DNA of 64,000 nucleotides from RH-AL1 sp964235705 (GTDB lineage: Bacteria > Pseudomonadota > Alphaproteobacteria > Rhizobiales > Beijerinckiaceae), in NCBI GenBank assembly GCA_964235705.1, contig CAXSDP010000002.1, positions 1 to 64,000 on the forward strand. Direction: 5' to 3'. Positions 10,193 through 22,481 of the stretch are shown here, in pieces (position 1 is the first letter of the stretch; every line of letters starts with the position of its first letter). The position numbers were made by a program, and so were the translations under genes. The notes under the pieces were generated by a model. It was not told the origin of the DNA, ran no database searches, and saw only the letters and a program-made list of their open reading frames with translations.

Positions 10193-12442
10193 CTACGTGA
10201 ACGTGTTCGTCTTGGGAAAGCCCCTCGGCGGCAGGCGCCCGGCCTCGGCGCGGGCGCCGACCCAATCGGCGAGCTCCGGCATCTTGACGGTGAACACGCG
10301 TCCCGCCGGATCGGTCCAGCGCAGGCCGTCGGCGAGCGTGAACACGCGGGCGTCCGCGATGCCGCCCTGCGCGTAGCGCTGCAGGCGCACGCCCTTGCCG
10401 CGCCCGAGTTCCGGCACCTGGGCGAGCGGGAAGACCAGCAGCCGCCGGTTGGCGCCCAGCACCGCCACGTGGTCGCCGGTCGCCGGCACCAGCACCGCCG
10501 CCTTGGCGGGCGCGTCGAGGTTCAACACCTGCCGCCCCTTGCGGGTGCCGCCGATCATGTCGTCCTGGTTGACGACGAAGCCGCGCCCGTCGGAGCCGGC
10601 CACCAGCATCTTGGCGCTGGGCGTGTAGGGTAGCACGGCGGCGATGTCCTCGCCCTCGCCGAGGTCGGTCATGATGCGGATTGGCTCACCCTGCCCGCGC
10701 CCGCCCGGCAGCCTCGCCGCGTCGAGCGTGAAGGCGCGGCCGTCGGTCGCCAGCACCAGGACGCGGCTCGTCGTTTCCGCGGGGAAGCTCACGCGGAGCT
10801 TGTCGTCACCCTTGAAGGTGAGGCCGCCGAGATCCGTGACGTGGCCCTTCAGGGCGCGGATCCAGCCCCGCTCCGACACCACCACCGTGATCGGCTCGCG
10901 TTCCACCAGCGCGGCGCTCGCCGCCTCGATGTCGATGGCCGCCGGCATGTCGGCGAGCGTGGTGCGCCGCCGGCCGAGCGGCGTTTCCGGCCCGTATGTC
11001 TTGCGCAGCGCCTTGACCTGAGCCGCGATCGCGCGCCACTGCCGCCCCTCGTCGCCGAGCAGGACCTCGACCTCGCCCTTCTCCTTCGTCAAGGCGTCGT
11101 GCTCGCGCCGGAGCTCCATCTCCTCGAGCTTGCGGAGCGAGCGCAGCCGCGTGTCGAGCACGTAATTCACTTGGACCTCGGAGAGCGAGAAGGTTTCGCG
11201 CAGCACGTCCTTGGGCTCGTCCTCCTCGCGGATGATGCGGATCACCTCGTCGAGGTTGAGGAAGACGACGATCATGCCGGCGAGCACTTCCAGCCGGTGC
11301 TCGATCTTGCGGAGGCGATGGCGGGCGCGGCGCACCAGCACGTCGCGGCGGTGGTCGAGCCATTGGCGCAGCGCCTCCTTCAGCGACACCACGCGCGGCA
11401 CCACGCCATCGACGAGCACGTTCATGTTCATGGGGAAGCGTGTTTCGAGCTCGGTGGCGCGGAACAGCTGCTCCATCATCACGGCCGGCGCCACCGCACG
11501 GTTGCGCGGCTCGATCACCACACGGACGTCTTCCGTCGATTCATCGCGGATGTCGGCGACGAGCGGCAGCTTCTTCTCGGCCAGCAGCTCGGCGATCTTC
11601 TCGATCAGCCGACCCTTCTGGACGAGGTAGGGGATCTCGGTCACCGCCACCTGCCACTGACCGCGCGCGCCCTCCTCCTTCTCCCAGCGGGCGCGCAGCC
11701 GGAACGCGCCGCGCCCGGTGCGGTAGGCCTCCGCGATCGCCGCCTGCCCCTCGACGAGGATGCCGCCGGTGGGGAAGTCGGGGCCGCGCACGAAGGGCAG
11801 CAACTCGTCGGTCGTGGCCTCCGGGTGCCCGATGAGGTGGAGCGCGGCGTCGCAGAGTTCGGCGAGGTTGTGCGGCGGGATGGAGGTCGCCATGCCCACC
11901 GCGATCCCCTGCGCCCCGTTGGCGAGCATGTTGGGGAAGGCGGCGGGCAGCACGCTCGGCTCCCGCTCGGTGCCGGCGTAGTTGTCCCGGAAGTCGATCG
12001 AGTCCTCGTCGATCCCCTCCAGCAACAGGCCGGCGACCGCCGTCATCCGCGCCTCGGTGTAGCGGTAGGCGGCGGCGGAGTCGCCGTCGATGTTGCCGAA
12101 GTTGCCCTGGCCGTCGACGAGCGGGTAGCGGGACGAGAAATCCTGCGCGAGGCGGACCAGGGCGTCGTAGATCGCCTGGTCGCCGTGGGGATGGAACGAA
12201 CCCATGACGTCGCCGACGATCTTGGCGCACTTGCGGAAGGCGGTGCCGGGATCGAGCTTGAGTACCTGCATCCCGTAGAGGATGCGCCGGTGCACCGGCT
12301 TCAGCCCGTCGCGGGCGTCGGGCAGCGCGCGCCCGGTGATGGTGGAGAGCGCGTAGGCGAGGTAACGCTCCTCCAGCGCGTCGTGGAGGGGGATGTCGTC
12401 GATGCCGCCGCCGCCGGGCGGTGGGGGGAGGACCTTGGCCAT
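10193..12442 (-). CDS. parC: DNA topoisomerase IV subunit A ParC
   Basis: A 749-residue protein, the size of alphaproteobacterial ParC and smaller than GyrA. As A2B2 with ParE it decatenates daughter chromosomes. The breakage-reunion domain includes the catalytic Tyr of AAYRYTEARMT (about Tyr128), and the C-terminal half shows degenerate beta-pinwheel blades. No full GyrA box is seen, which fits ParC rather than GyrA. The quinolone-determining loop reads HPHGDQAIYDAL, with Gln where the E. coli enzyme has Ser80. The ATG at 12442 was chosen because family similarity starts there; the frame remains open for about 500 bases upstream. A GTTC-N7-GTTC motif lies 35 bases upstream. Confidence 0.95.
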   Translation of the reverse strand: MAKVLPPPPGGGGIDDIPLHDALEERYLAYALSTITGRALPDARDGLKPVHRRILYGMQVLKLDPGTAFRKCAKIVGDVMGSFHPHGDQAIYDALVRLAQDFSSRYPLVDGQGNFGNIDGDSAAAYRYTEARMTAVAGLLLEGIDEDSIDFRDNYAGTEREPSVLPAAFPNMLANGAQGIAVGMATSIPPHNLAELCDAALHLIGHPEATTDELLPFVRGPDFPTGGILVEGQAAIAEAYRTGRGAFRLRARWEKEEGARGQWQVAVTEIPYLVQKGRLIEKIAELLAEKKLPLVADIRDESTEDVRVVIEPRNRAVAPAVMMEQLFRATELETRFPMNMNVLVDGVVPRVVSLKEALRQWLDHRRDVLVRRARHRLRKIEHRLEVLAGMIVVFLNLDEVIRIIREEDEPKDVLRETFSLSEVQVNYVLDTRLRSLRKLEEMELRREHDALTKEKGEVEVLLGDEGRQWRAIAAQVKALRKTYGPETPLGRRRTTLADMPAAIDIEAASAALVEREPITVVVSERGWIRALKGHVTDLGGLTFKGDDKLRVSFPAETTSRVLVLATDGRAFTLDAARLPGGRGQGEPIRIMTDLGEGEDIAAVLPYTPSAKMLVAGSDGRGFVVNQDDMIGGTRKGRQVLNLDAPAKAAVLVPATGDHVAVLGANRRLLVFPLAQVPELGRGKGVRLQRYAQGGIADARVFTLADGLRWTDPAGRVFTVKMPELADWVGARAEAGRLPPRGFPKTNTFT

Positions 12443-12476
12443 GCCCCTGCCTACGAGAAGGCGGGGCGGCGGGCAA

Positions 12477-12491
12477 GTTCTGTTTTTGTTC
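12477..12491 (-). promoter_or_regulatory. Candidate LexA (SOS) box upstream of parC
   Basis: GTTC (12477-12480), seven bases (TGTTTTT), then GTTC (12488-12491) on the plus strand; on the gene strand it reads GAAC-N7-GAAC. This is an exact match to the direct-repeat SOS operator described for alphaproteobacteria. It lies 35-49 bases before the parC start. In this base composition roughly one such match is expected by chance in the whole window, so the position is the main support. Confidence 0.55.
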
Positions 12492-12742
12492 TCATCATCT
12501 TGGTTCCGGCGTCGCGGTCGACGCGGAACGCGCGGTCGTCCGACCCCGTGCGGGAACGTGGCGTCGATGGTCCGCCACCCAGCGATGGTGAAGGTGTCCT
12601 TAACCCTGCCGCTCAAAAGCCACGGCTTTGGTTGGCGCTGTGGCGGCCCAGCACTAGTGGGCGGGGAACGGCGCACGTAGGAGTTTTCCCGCGCCGCCGG
12701 CCCGGAACCACCTGAGGCTGAGCAGCATTTCCGCCCGGGAAG

Positions 12743-12768
12743 ACCGGGTGCCGAGAACCGGGTGCCGA
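12743..12768. repeat. Tandem 12-base direct repeat upstream of a small membrane protein
   Basis: ACCGGGTGCCGA occurs at 12743-12754 and again at 12757-12768, separated by two bases. The pair ends 16 bases before the ATG of the small membrane protein. Direct repeats in this position are often regulator sites, but no regulator is known here; slippage duplication is equally possible. Confidence 0.5.
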
Positions 12769-12784
12769 CGTGGCTGGGAACACA

Positions 12785-12991
12785 ATGAGCCTTAACAAGA
12801 CGATCGTCCTCTTCGGCTTGGCCGCGCTGGCCCTGGTGCTGGCCGCCGTGCTCGCCACCGTGCCGCCGGCCGGTCGGCTGGAGGCACGCGAGCGTACCGC
12901 GCACACCACCTGCCACACGGAGGAGGTGCCGCTCGACCAAGGCTACGGCGTGAGCCGCGTCGCCGAGCGCCGGGTGTGCGACGACCAGTGA
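12785..12991 (+). CDS. Small single-pass membrane or exported protein, unknown function
   Basis: A 68-residue protein with an N-terminal hydrophobic segment (IVLFGLAALALVLAAVLATV) and a short polar tail with two Cys (HTTCHTEEV and RVCDDQ). It could be a membrane-anchored protein with a small periplasmic tail or a secreted peptide; no signal peptidase site is clear. The ATG at 12785 (MSLNK) is preferred over the one five codons upstream because the hydrophobic segment starts right after it. I do not recognise a family. Confidence 0.55.
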   Translation: MSLNKTIVLFGLAALALVLAAVLATVPPAGRLEARERTAHTTCHTEEVPLDQGYGVSRVAERRVCDDQ

Positions 12992-13020
12992 GGACCCGCT
13001 GACGGGAACGCGAGACCGAC

Positions 13021-13812
13021 TCAGGCGCCCGGTTCGACCGGGCGTTTCCTCGTCAGGACCCGCGTGAGGTAGGCGCCCCTCGCCTCCGGCAGGGACAGCC
13101 CGCGCGGCGTGTAGATGTCGCGGGCCAGGAAGAACCCGGTGAGCGCGAAGCCGTCGCGGATATCTTCCGCGCCGATCCCCCCCTCCCCCTCATCCCCATC
13201 TCCGATGTCTTCCTCGTCGGCTGGATCCAAGAGGTCGACCCGCAGGAACGCCGGCAGCGCGAGCAGCCGATCCTTGTAGGGCTCGCCCGCGACGCGCGAG
13301 ACCGCGCGCCCGCTCTTCGGGGAAACGTAGACGAGGTCGTCGCGCGTCCCGGTCGCGGCGCATCGCGTGAGATCCAGCCCGAAGCCGGTGTCGGCGAGCA
13401 GCCGCGCCTCGAAGCGGGCGAGCAGCGCCGGCGCGCGTTCCGGCTGGTCGAGGAGGCCGAGCAGACGCGTCGCGAGGGCGAACAGGGCGGGGTGCGGTTC
13501 GCGCTCGGGCAGCAGGCGCAGCAGGCCGGCGAGGTGGTTGAGGCCGTGCAGGCTCGCCGGCGCCTCCATCAGCACCGCGGCGCGCAATTGGGTGGCTTCC
13601 ACGGCGTAGAAGCCGAGGTGTTCGTCGAGCCTGGCGCTCCACGTCACCTCCACCGCGTTGCCGGGCTGCAGGAGCGGCTGCATGCGCCGCCCCGCCCCGC
13701 CCCTGACGAGGCCGAGGTGGCGACCGTGCGCGCGCGTCATCACGTCGAGGATCACGCTCGTCTCGCCGTGCCGGCGCGCGCCGATGATGAAGCCGTCGTC
13801 CCGCCACTGCAT
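13021..13812 (-). CDS. recO: DNA repair protein RecO
   Basis: A 263-residue protein with the RecO opening (MQWRDDGFIIGARRHGETS) and OB-fold N-terminus, followed by the helical C-terminal domain. RecO works with RecF and RecR to load RecA on SSB-coated gaps. The start at 13812 matches the family; an ATG twelve codons upstream (13848) adds residues that the family lacks. The usual alphaproteobacterial neighbours era and rnc are not adjacent. It is divergent from the ilvB leader. Confidence 0.93.
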   Translation of the reverse strand: MQWRDDGFIIGARRHGETSVILDVMTRAHGRHLGLVRGGAGRRMQPLLQPGNAVEVTWSARLDEHLGFYAVEATQLRAAVLMEAPASLHGLNHLAGLLRLLPEREPHPALFALATRLLGLLDQPERAPALLARFEARLLADTGFGLDLTRCAATGTRDDLVYVSPKSGRAVSRVAGEPYKDRLLALPAFLRVDLLDPADEEDIGDGDEGEGGIGAEDIRDGFALTGFFLARDIYTPRGLSLPEARGAYLTRVLTRKRPVEPGA

Positions 13813-13901
13813 GGCCCCGATCGTAGCACGCACGTCGGGGCCGTTCACCGAACCAAACCGCGATCAAAGCTTGCTTCGCACCGCGAGAGGGTTTAGGCGT
13901 G

Positions 13902-13946
13902 ATGGCAACTGATGAGGATTTGTCGTGGCTCTGGGCCTTATTGTAA
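13902..13946 (+). CDS. Putative ilv leader peptide (14 residues)
   Basis: ATG at 13902 opens MATDEDLSWLWALL ending at TAA (13944-13946). Four of the 14 residues are Leu and they include the TTA TTG pair at the end; TTA is very rare in this GC-rich genome. A purine-rich GAGAGG lies about 11 bases upstream. The frame ends 60 bases before a strong intrinsic terminator and 138 bases before ilvB, the arrangement of an amino-acid attenuator. The two Trp codons are unexpected for an ilv leader. Too short for standard gene finding; the call is inference. Confidence 0.5.
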   Translation: MATDEDLSWLWALL

Positions 13947-14030
13947 CACGCGCGCTGGATGTGGGACGGGGCTGAATCCCGCTTTCCCGACACCGGCGCG
14001 TACCCAAGGCCCTCAGGGGCCTTTTTTATT
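13933..14030 (+). promoter_or_regulatory. Candidate transcription attenuator of ilvBN
   Basis: GGGCCTT (13933-13939), inside the leader peptide frame, is perfectly complementary to AAGGCCC (14006-14012), the 5' arm of the terminator. Between them ACGCGC (13948-13953) can pair with GCGCGT (13996-14001), enclosing a GGGACGGG/CCCG-CTT-TCCC hairpin. The leader can therefore fold in mutually exclusive ways, as in branched-chain amino acid attenuators. The logic (which fold forms when leucyl-tRNA is short) cannot be settled by eye. Confidence 0.5.
14006..14030 (+). terminator. Rho-independent terminator in the ilvB leader
   Basis: AAGGCCC (14006-14012), a four-base loop, GGGCCTT (14017-14023), then TTTTATT. 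The stem is seven perfect pairs with a U-tract, the strongest intrinsic terminator seen in the window. It lies upstream of ilvB, not after a gene, which is why it is read as an attenuator. Confidence 0.8.
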
Positions 14031-14084
14031 GCCCGTTCGCCAGCCACCCCCATCTCCCGCACCGACGCATAGCGAGGATCGATC

Positions 14085-16019
<1,935 letters not shown>

Positions 16020-16035
16020 GTCGCCGACCCATCAC

Positions 16036-16152
16036 TAGCCTCATGGTGAGGAGGCCGACGGCCCTCTCAAACCGCGAGGCGGTCCCGACGATCCCCCCTC
16101 CTGGAGCCCTGGTCCTCCGAGACGCGCTTCGCGCTCCTCGGGACGAGGGCTT
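16036..16152. repeat. Interspersed extragenic palindromic repeat between ilvB and ilvN
   Basis: The gap begins CCTCATGGTGAGGAG and ends GGTCCTCCGAGACGCGCTTC, then GCGCTCCTCGGGACGAGG. From memory this matches a common Rhizobiales intergenic element of the form CCTCATGGTGAGGAG...CTTCGAGACGC...CTCCTCAGGATGAGG. The second half is itself a palindrome (GAGACGCG/CGCTC and CCTCG/CGAGG). It lies inside an operon-like gap, so it may sit in the ilvBN transcript. Confidence 0.55.
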
Positions 16153-16157
16153 CGGGG

Positions 16158-16730
16158 ATGCCGAAAGATACCGCGATGAACGCCTCCACCCAGCCGCTTT
16201 CCCCCTACACCGCGCCGCCGCAGGCGAAGGCGATCGTCACCCACACGCTGTCCGTGCTCGTCGACAACGAACCGGGCGTGCTCGCCCGCGTGGTCGGCAT
16301 GTTCTCGGGGCGCGGCTACAACATCGCCAGCCTGACGGTGGCCGAGGTGGCGCACACCGACCACCTGTCGCGCATCACCATCGTCACGTCGGGCACGCTC
16401 GACGCGATCGAGCAGGTGGCGTTGCAGCTCGACAGGCTCATCCCCGTGCACAGCGTCACCGACCTGACGGTGCGCGGCGAGAGCGTCGAGCGCGAGCTGG
16501 CGATGATCAAGGTGCGCGGGCGCGGCGAGGCGAGGGCGGAGGCGCTGCGCCTGGCGGAAGCCTTCCGCGCCCGGGTGATCGACGCCTCCATCGAGAGCTT
16601 CGTGTTCGAGCTGACGGGGGCGGCGAGCAAGATCGATCATTTCGTCGAGCTAATGCGCCCGATCGGGCTGGTGGAAGTGTCGCGCACCGGCGTCGCCGCC
16701 ATCGTGCGCGGGCCGGAGAAGACGCCCTGA
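16158..16730 (+). CDS. ilvN: Acetolactate synthase small (regulatory) subunit
   Basis: A 190-residue protein with the N-terminal ACT domain (HTLSVLVDNEPGVLARVVGMFSGRG at about 30-54, containing the valine-site Asn and Gly residues) and a C-terminal ALS_ss_C domain. It binds the large subunit, raises its activity and confers feedback inhibition by branched-chain amino acids. The start at 16158 has GAGGG eight bases upstream; an ATG six codons later is possible. The 138-base gap after ilvB is filled by a repeat element. Confidence 0.95.
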   Translation: MPKDTAMNASTQPLSPYTAPPQAKAIVTHTLSVLVDNEPGVLARVVGMFSGRGYNIASLTVAEVAHTDHLSRITIVTSGTLDAIEQVALQLDRLIPVHSVTDLTVRGESVERELAMIKVRGRGEARAEALRLAEAFRARVIDASIESFVFELTGAASKIDHFVELMRPIGLVEVSRTGVAAIVRGPEKTP

Positions 16731-16742
16731 ACCCTACTCTCC

Positions 16743-16791
16743 ACGTTCGCCCGGCACAGGCTGGACGCCAACGCGGTTTTGACGCGAACGT
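16743..16791. other. Inverted repeat between ilvN and ilvC
   Basis: ACGTTCGC (16743-16750) and GCGAACGT (16784-16791) are perfect eight-base inverted repeats with a 33-base loop, 55 bases before the ilvC start. It may be an operator or a transcript hairpin allowing separate control of ilvC. Confidence 0.35.
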
Positions 16792-16845
16792 CGCACCCGC
16801 CTATCACCCCGCGATCAGCACTTCCCAACACACAAGGACATCACC

Positions 16846-17865
<1,020 letters not shown>

Positions 17866-18330
17866 CGCGGCGGGATCGCATCGCTCCGAGGCGGCGACCG
17901 GGTGTCGGCGCCTAGGGACCGTGACGCTCGGCGGTACGATGTCATCGGAGCGGGTCCGCCCGCGCTTGCAGCCGCGAAGGGGAAGCTGTAGGGTATCATT
18001 ACCTTATGCAGCCTGGCCGGGGCGGATCGAGATGGTCGCGATCCTCCAAGCCGTGACGCATGACGCGAACGACGCGAAAATGTGTGCGGCTGGTGAGGCT
18101 TGCCGATCGAGTCCAAGATTTGGGCCGATGCCAGTGACCCGTCCCGTCGCCGGGTGGCAGCGCCTCGGCGTCTCCGAGGAGCCAACACGACCGCTGTCGA
18201 AGTCGGACCGCCTTCGCGGCAAGCGCCTAAAGGCCTAGGGGGTCGCCGGGGTTTTTGAACGTCCGTCGATGGACGCCTGCGGCATCCTAGCCTAAGTCAC
18301 ACCCTCCTTCCGCAGCCGAAGGCTCCGTTC
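17866..18330. other. Intergenic region ilvC / maeB
   Basis: No gene is supported in these 465 bases. Open frames on both strands lack recognisable products. A short GCGGG/CCCGC hairpin lies near 17957, and no typical terminator is seen after ilvC. The maeB promoter presumably lies in the distal part. Confidence 0.45.
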
Positions 18331-20628
<2,298 letters not shown>

Positions 20629-20694
20629 AGGCGCTGGTGTGATGGGACGGGACGGAGCCGGCGTCAGAGGTGTCGCGGCGTCGCCAACATCCCG

Positions 20695-21300
20695 ATGAAG
20701 CTCCGCTTCGGGATCGACGCGGCGATGTTCGAGCGGGTCCACGCGACGCTGAACGCCCGTTGCGCCGAGCCGCCGGCCAGCCGACGGGTCTCTGACGTGT
20801 ACCTGGACACGCCGGACGACGAACTCGCCACCCACGGCGTCACGCTGCGCTATCGTCGCCAGGTCGCGCTGGACGAAGCCGGTCCGGCCTCGCCCCGATC
20901 ACCGGCCCTACGGACGTCGTGGCGGCGGCAGGAGCTTTGGGACGGGAACGACCATCGTTCGCTGGCCAAGCTCGGCATCGGGCATTTGAAGCAGCGGCTG
21001 GATGCCAGCTTCGCCGTGCGCTTCCAGCGTTGGACGTGGCGGCTCGGTGATGGGTGCCTTGAGGATGGCCGGCTCGGCGACGGGTGGGCCCGCGTGTCGC
21101 TGGAGCGAGGCGAGATCACCACCGGACCGGCCTGGCAATCGTTCACCGAACTTCGCATCACCTGCCGGAGGCGGCACGAAGACGCGGCGACGCGCCTCGC
21201 CGTCGAACTCGGGGCCACCCGTGTCGCCATGACCAAGGTCCGTGAGCGCGGCCGGGAGTTGTTGGGGACGCCGGCCTCGCACGCCGCCTCACCAGGCTAG
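20695..21300 (+). CDS. CYTH-domain-like protein, divergent
   Basis: A 201-residue protein resembling the CYTH/triphosphate-tunnel fold: VSDVYLDTPDDELATHGVTLRYRR fits the family's second and third strands, and WARVSLERGEI, LRITCR and KVRERGREL fit later ones. The canonical N-terminal ExExK motif is replaced by MKLRFGI, so catalysis is doubtful. Known members hydrolyse inorganic triphosphate or make cAMP or thiamine triphosphate. It follows maeB by 66 bases on the same strand and overlaps the convergent methyltransferase gene by 12 bases. Confidence 0.6.
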   Translation: MKLRFGIDAAMFERVHATLNARCAEPPASRRVSDVYLDTPDDELATHGVTLRYRRQVALDEAGPASPRSPALRTSWRRQELWDGNDHRSLAKLGIGHLKQRLDASFAVRFQRWTWRLGDGCLEDGRLGDGWARVSLERGEITTGPAWQSFTELRITCRRRHEDAATRLAVELGATRVAMTKVRERGRELLGTPASHAASPG

Positions 21301-22071
21301 CGCGTCCTCGCCCCTGTGGAGGCGCGCCGCCGCCGCCGTGAAGCCATCGGCCCCGTGGAGCACCAGCGGGGCCGCCACGGAGAAAGGCGCCCGGCTTCCC
21401 TTGATGCCGCGCACGAGCACGCGGCTCGCCGGCGCGCCGGCGCGGGGATGGACCGGCAGCAGCGTGATCGCGCCCAGGCGACGCTCCAAGGTGGCGAGGA
21501 TCTCCGGCGCCGCGGCGGCGGCATGGATAACGATCAGCGTGCCCTTCGCCGCCGTCACGTCGAGGCAGGCGAGCAGCCAGTCCGCCAACGTCCTCGGCGC
21601 GGCGAGGACGTGCGCCGCGCGACGGCCTTCGTGCGGCGAGCACCGCACGCGACCGGCCGCGTGGAACGGCGGGTTGCTCACCACCACGTCGGCGGGCACC
21701 GGGACGAGCCGTCGCCTCAGGTCGGCGTCGAAGATATCGCAATCGATCACGCCCGCGCGCGGCGTCAAGCCGTTGGCGACGATGTTGGCTTCGGCGAGGC
21801 GTGCGGTGGCGGGATCGTTCTCGATCAACCGCACCTGAGCCGACGCGCAGGCCAGCGCGATGCCGAGCCCGGCGGCGCCGACCCCCGCGCCGACGTCGTG
21901 GCAGAGGCCGGCGAAGGCGCGCGGCACGGCCGCGGCCAGAAGCACCGCGTCGGTACCGGCGCGATGGCCACGGCCGGGTTGCTCCAGCAGGAGGCGCCCG
22001 GCGTAGAAGGCATCCCGGGTCGTGCCCCCCATCGTGTCCCGAACCGCGTCGCCCGGCGACGCGTCAGCCAC
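21289..22071 (-). CDS. SAM-dependent methyltransferase, TrmN6/YfiC-like
   Basis: A 260-residue class I methyltransferase. Motif I is slightly unusual (DVGAGVGAAGLGIA, where the family has DLGTGTG), and the target-base motif NPPF (in VVSNPPFHAAG) is the N6-adenine-type NPPY/F. The opening (LLLEQPGRGHRAGTDAVLLAAAVP) is the usual start of the TrmN6 family, which methylates A37 of tRNA-Val in E. coli. Its start overlaps the end of the upstream DUF2007 gene by eight bases, a pairing I recall as common in alphaproteobacteria. Substrate by family only. Confidence 0.85.
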   Translation of the reverse strand: MADASPGDAVRDTMGGTTRDAFYAGRLLLEQPGRGHRAGTDAVLLAAAVPRAFAGLCHDVGAGVGAAGLGIALACASAQVRLIENDPATARLAEANIVANGLTPRAGVIDCDIFDADLRRRLVPVPADVVVSNPPFHAAGRVRCSPHEGRRAAHVLAAPRTLADWLLACLDVTAAKGTLIVIHAAAAAPEILATLERRLGAITLLPVHPRAGAPASRVLVRGIKGSRAPFSVAAPLVLHGADGFTAAAARLHRGEDALAW

Positions 22072-22288
22072 CGCGCAACTCGCCGAGCAGCCCGGCCTGG
22101 TGGAGGGCGAGCCGCGCCCGGTGTAGGTCGTCGCGGTCGATCAGCATGCGGCGCGGCAGGAACCCGGTCGATCCTTCCAGCGCGCTCATGTACTGGTCGG
22201 CGACGAGGACGTCGATCTCGTACTCGGCCATCAACGCCTCGACCCGCGAGATCAGGACGATGTCGTTGGTACGCAGGAGTTCGATCAT
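22064..22288 (-). CDS. DUF2007 small protein
   Basis: A 74-residue protein of the DUF2007 family (MIELLRTNDIVLISRVEALM, then VADQYMSALEGSTGFLPRRMLID). The family has a ferredoxin-like fold and is described as a putative signal-transducing or PII-related small protein; the function is unknown. The ATG at 22288 is chosen because family similarity begins there. It overlaps the methyltransferase gene by eight bases and is divergent from the polyprenyl synthase gene. Confidence 0.8.
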   Translation of the reverse strand: MIELLRTNDIVLISRVEALMAEYEIDVLVADQYMSALEGSTGFLPRRMLIDRDDLHRARLALHQAGLLGELRGG

Positions 22289-22481
22289 GGTTCGTCCCGG
22301 ACGGCGAGCGGCATCTTGCACGCGCCATGGTCGCTCGCAACCCGGTGCGGCGGTGGCGCGTCGAGGCCGCTGGGACGATCCCTCGGGGAAACGTCGCGAC
22401 CGGCCGGGGTGCGCCGGAATGCGACGGTTGCGGTCACCCGTCACCGGCTCTAAGTAACGTCAGGCGGCGCGGAGTTCGGCC

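Larger units (their letters stand above)
12443..12784. other. Divergent intergenic region parC / small membrane protein
   Basis: These 342 bases separate parC from a divergent small gene. They hold the candidate SOS box near parC and, near the small gene, a tandem pair of a 12-base unit (ACCGGGTGCCGA). No further gene is supported. Confidence 0.5.

Noticed and set aside
10841..12715. 624-codon open frame antisense to parC
   Set aside because: Antisense shadow; parC motifs are complete on the other strand.
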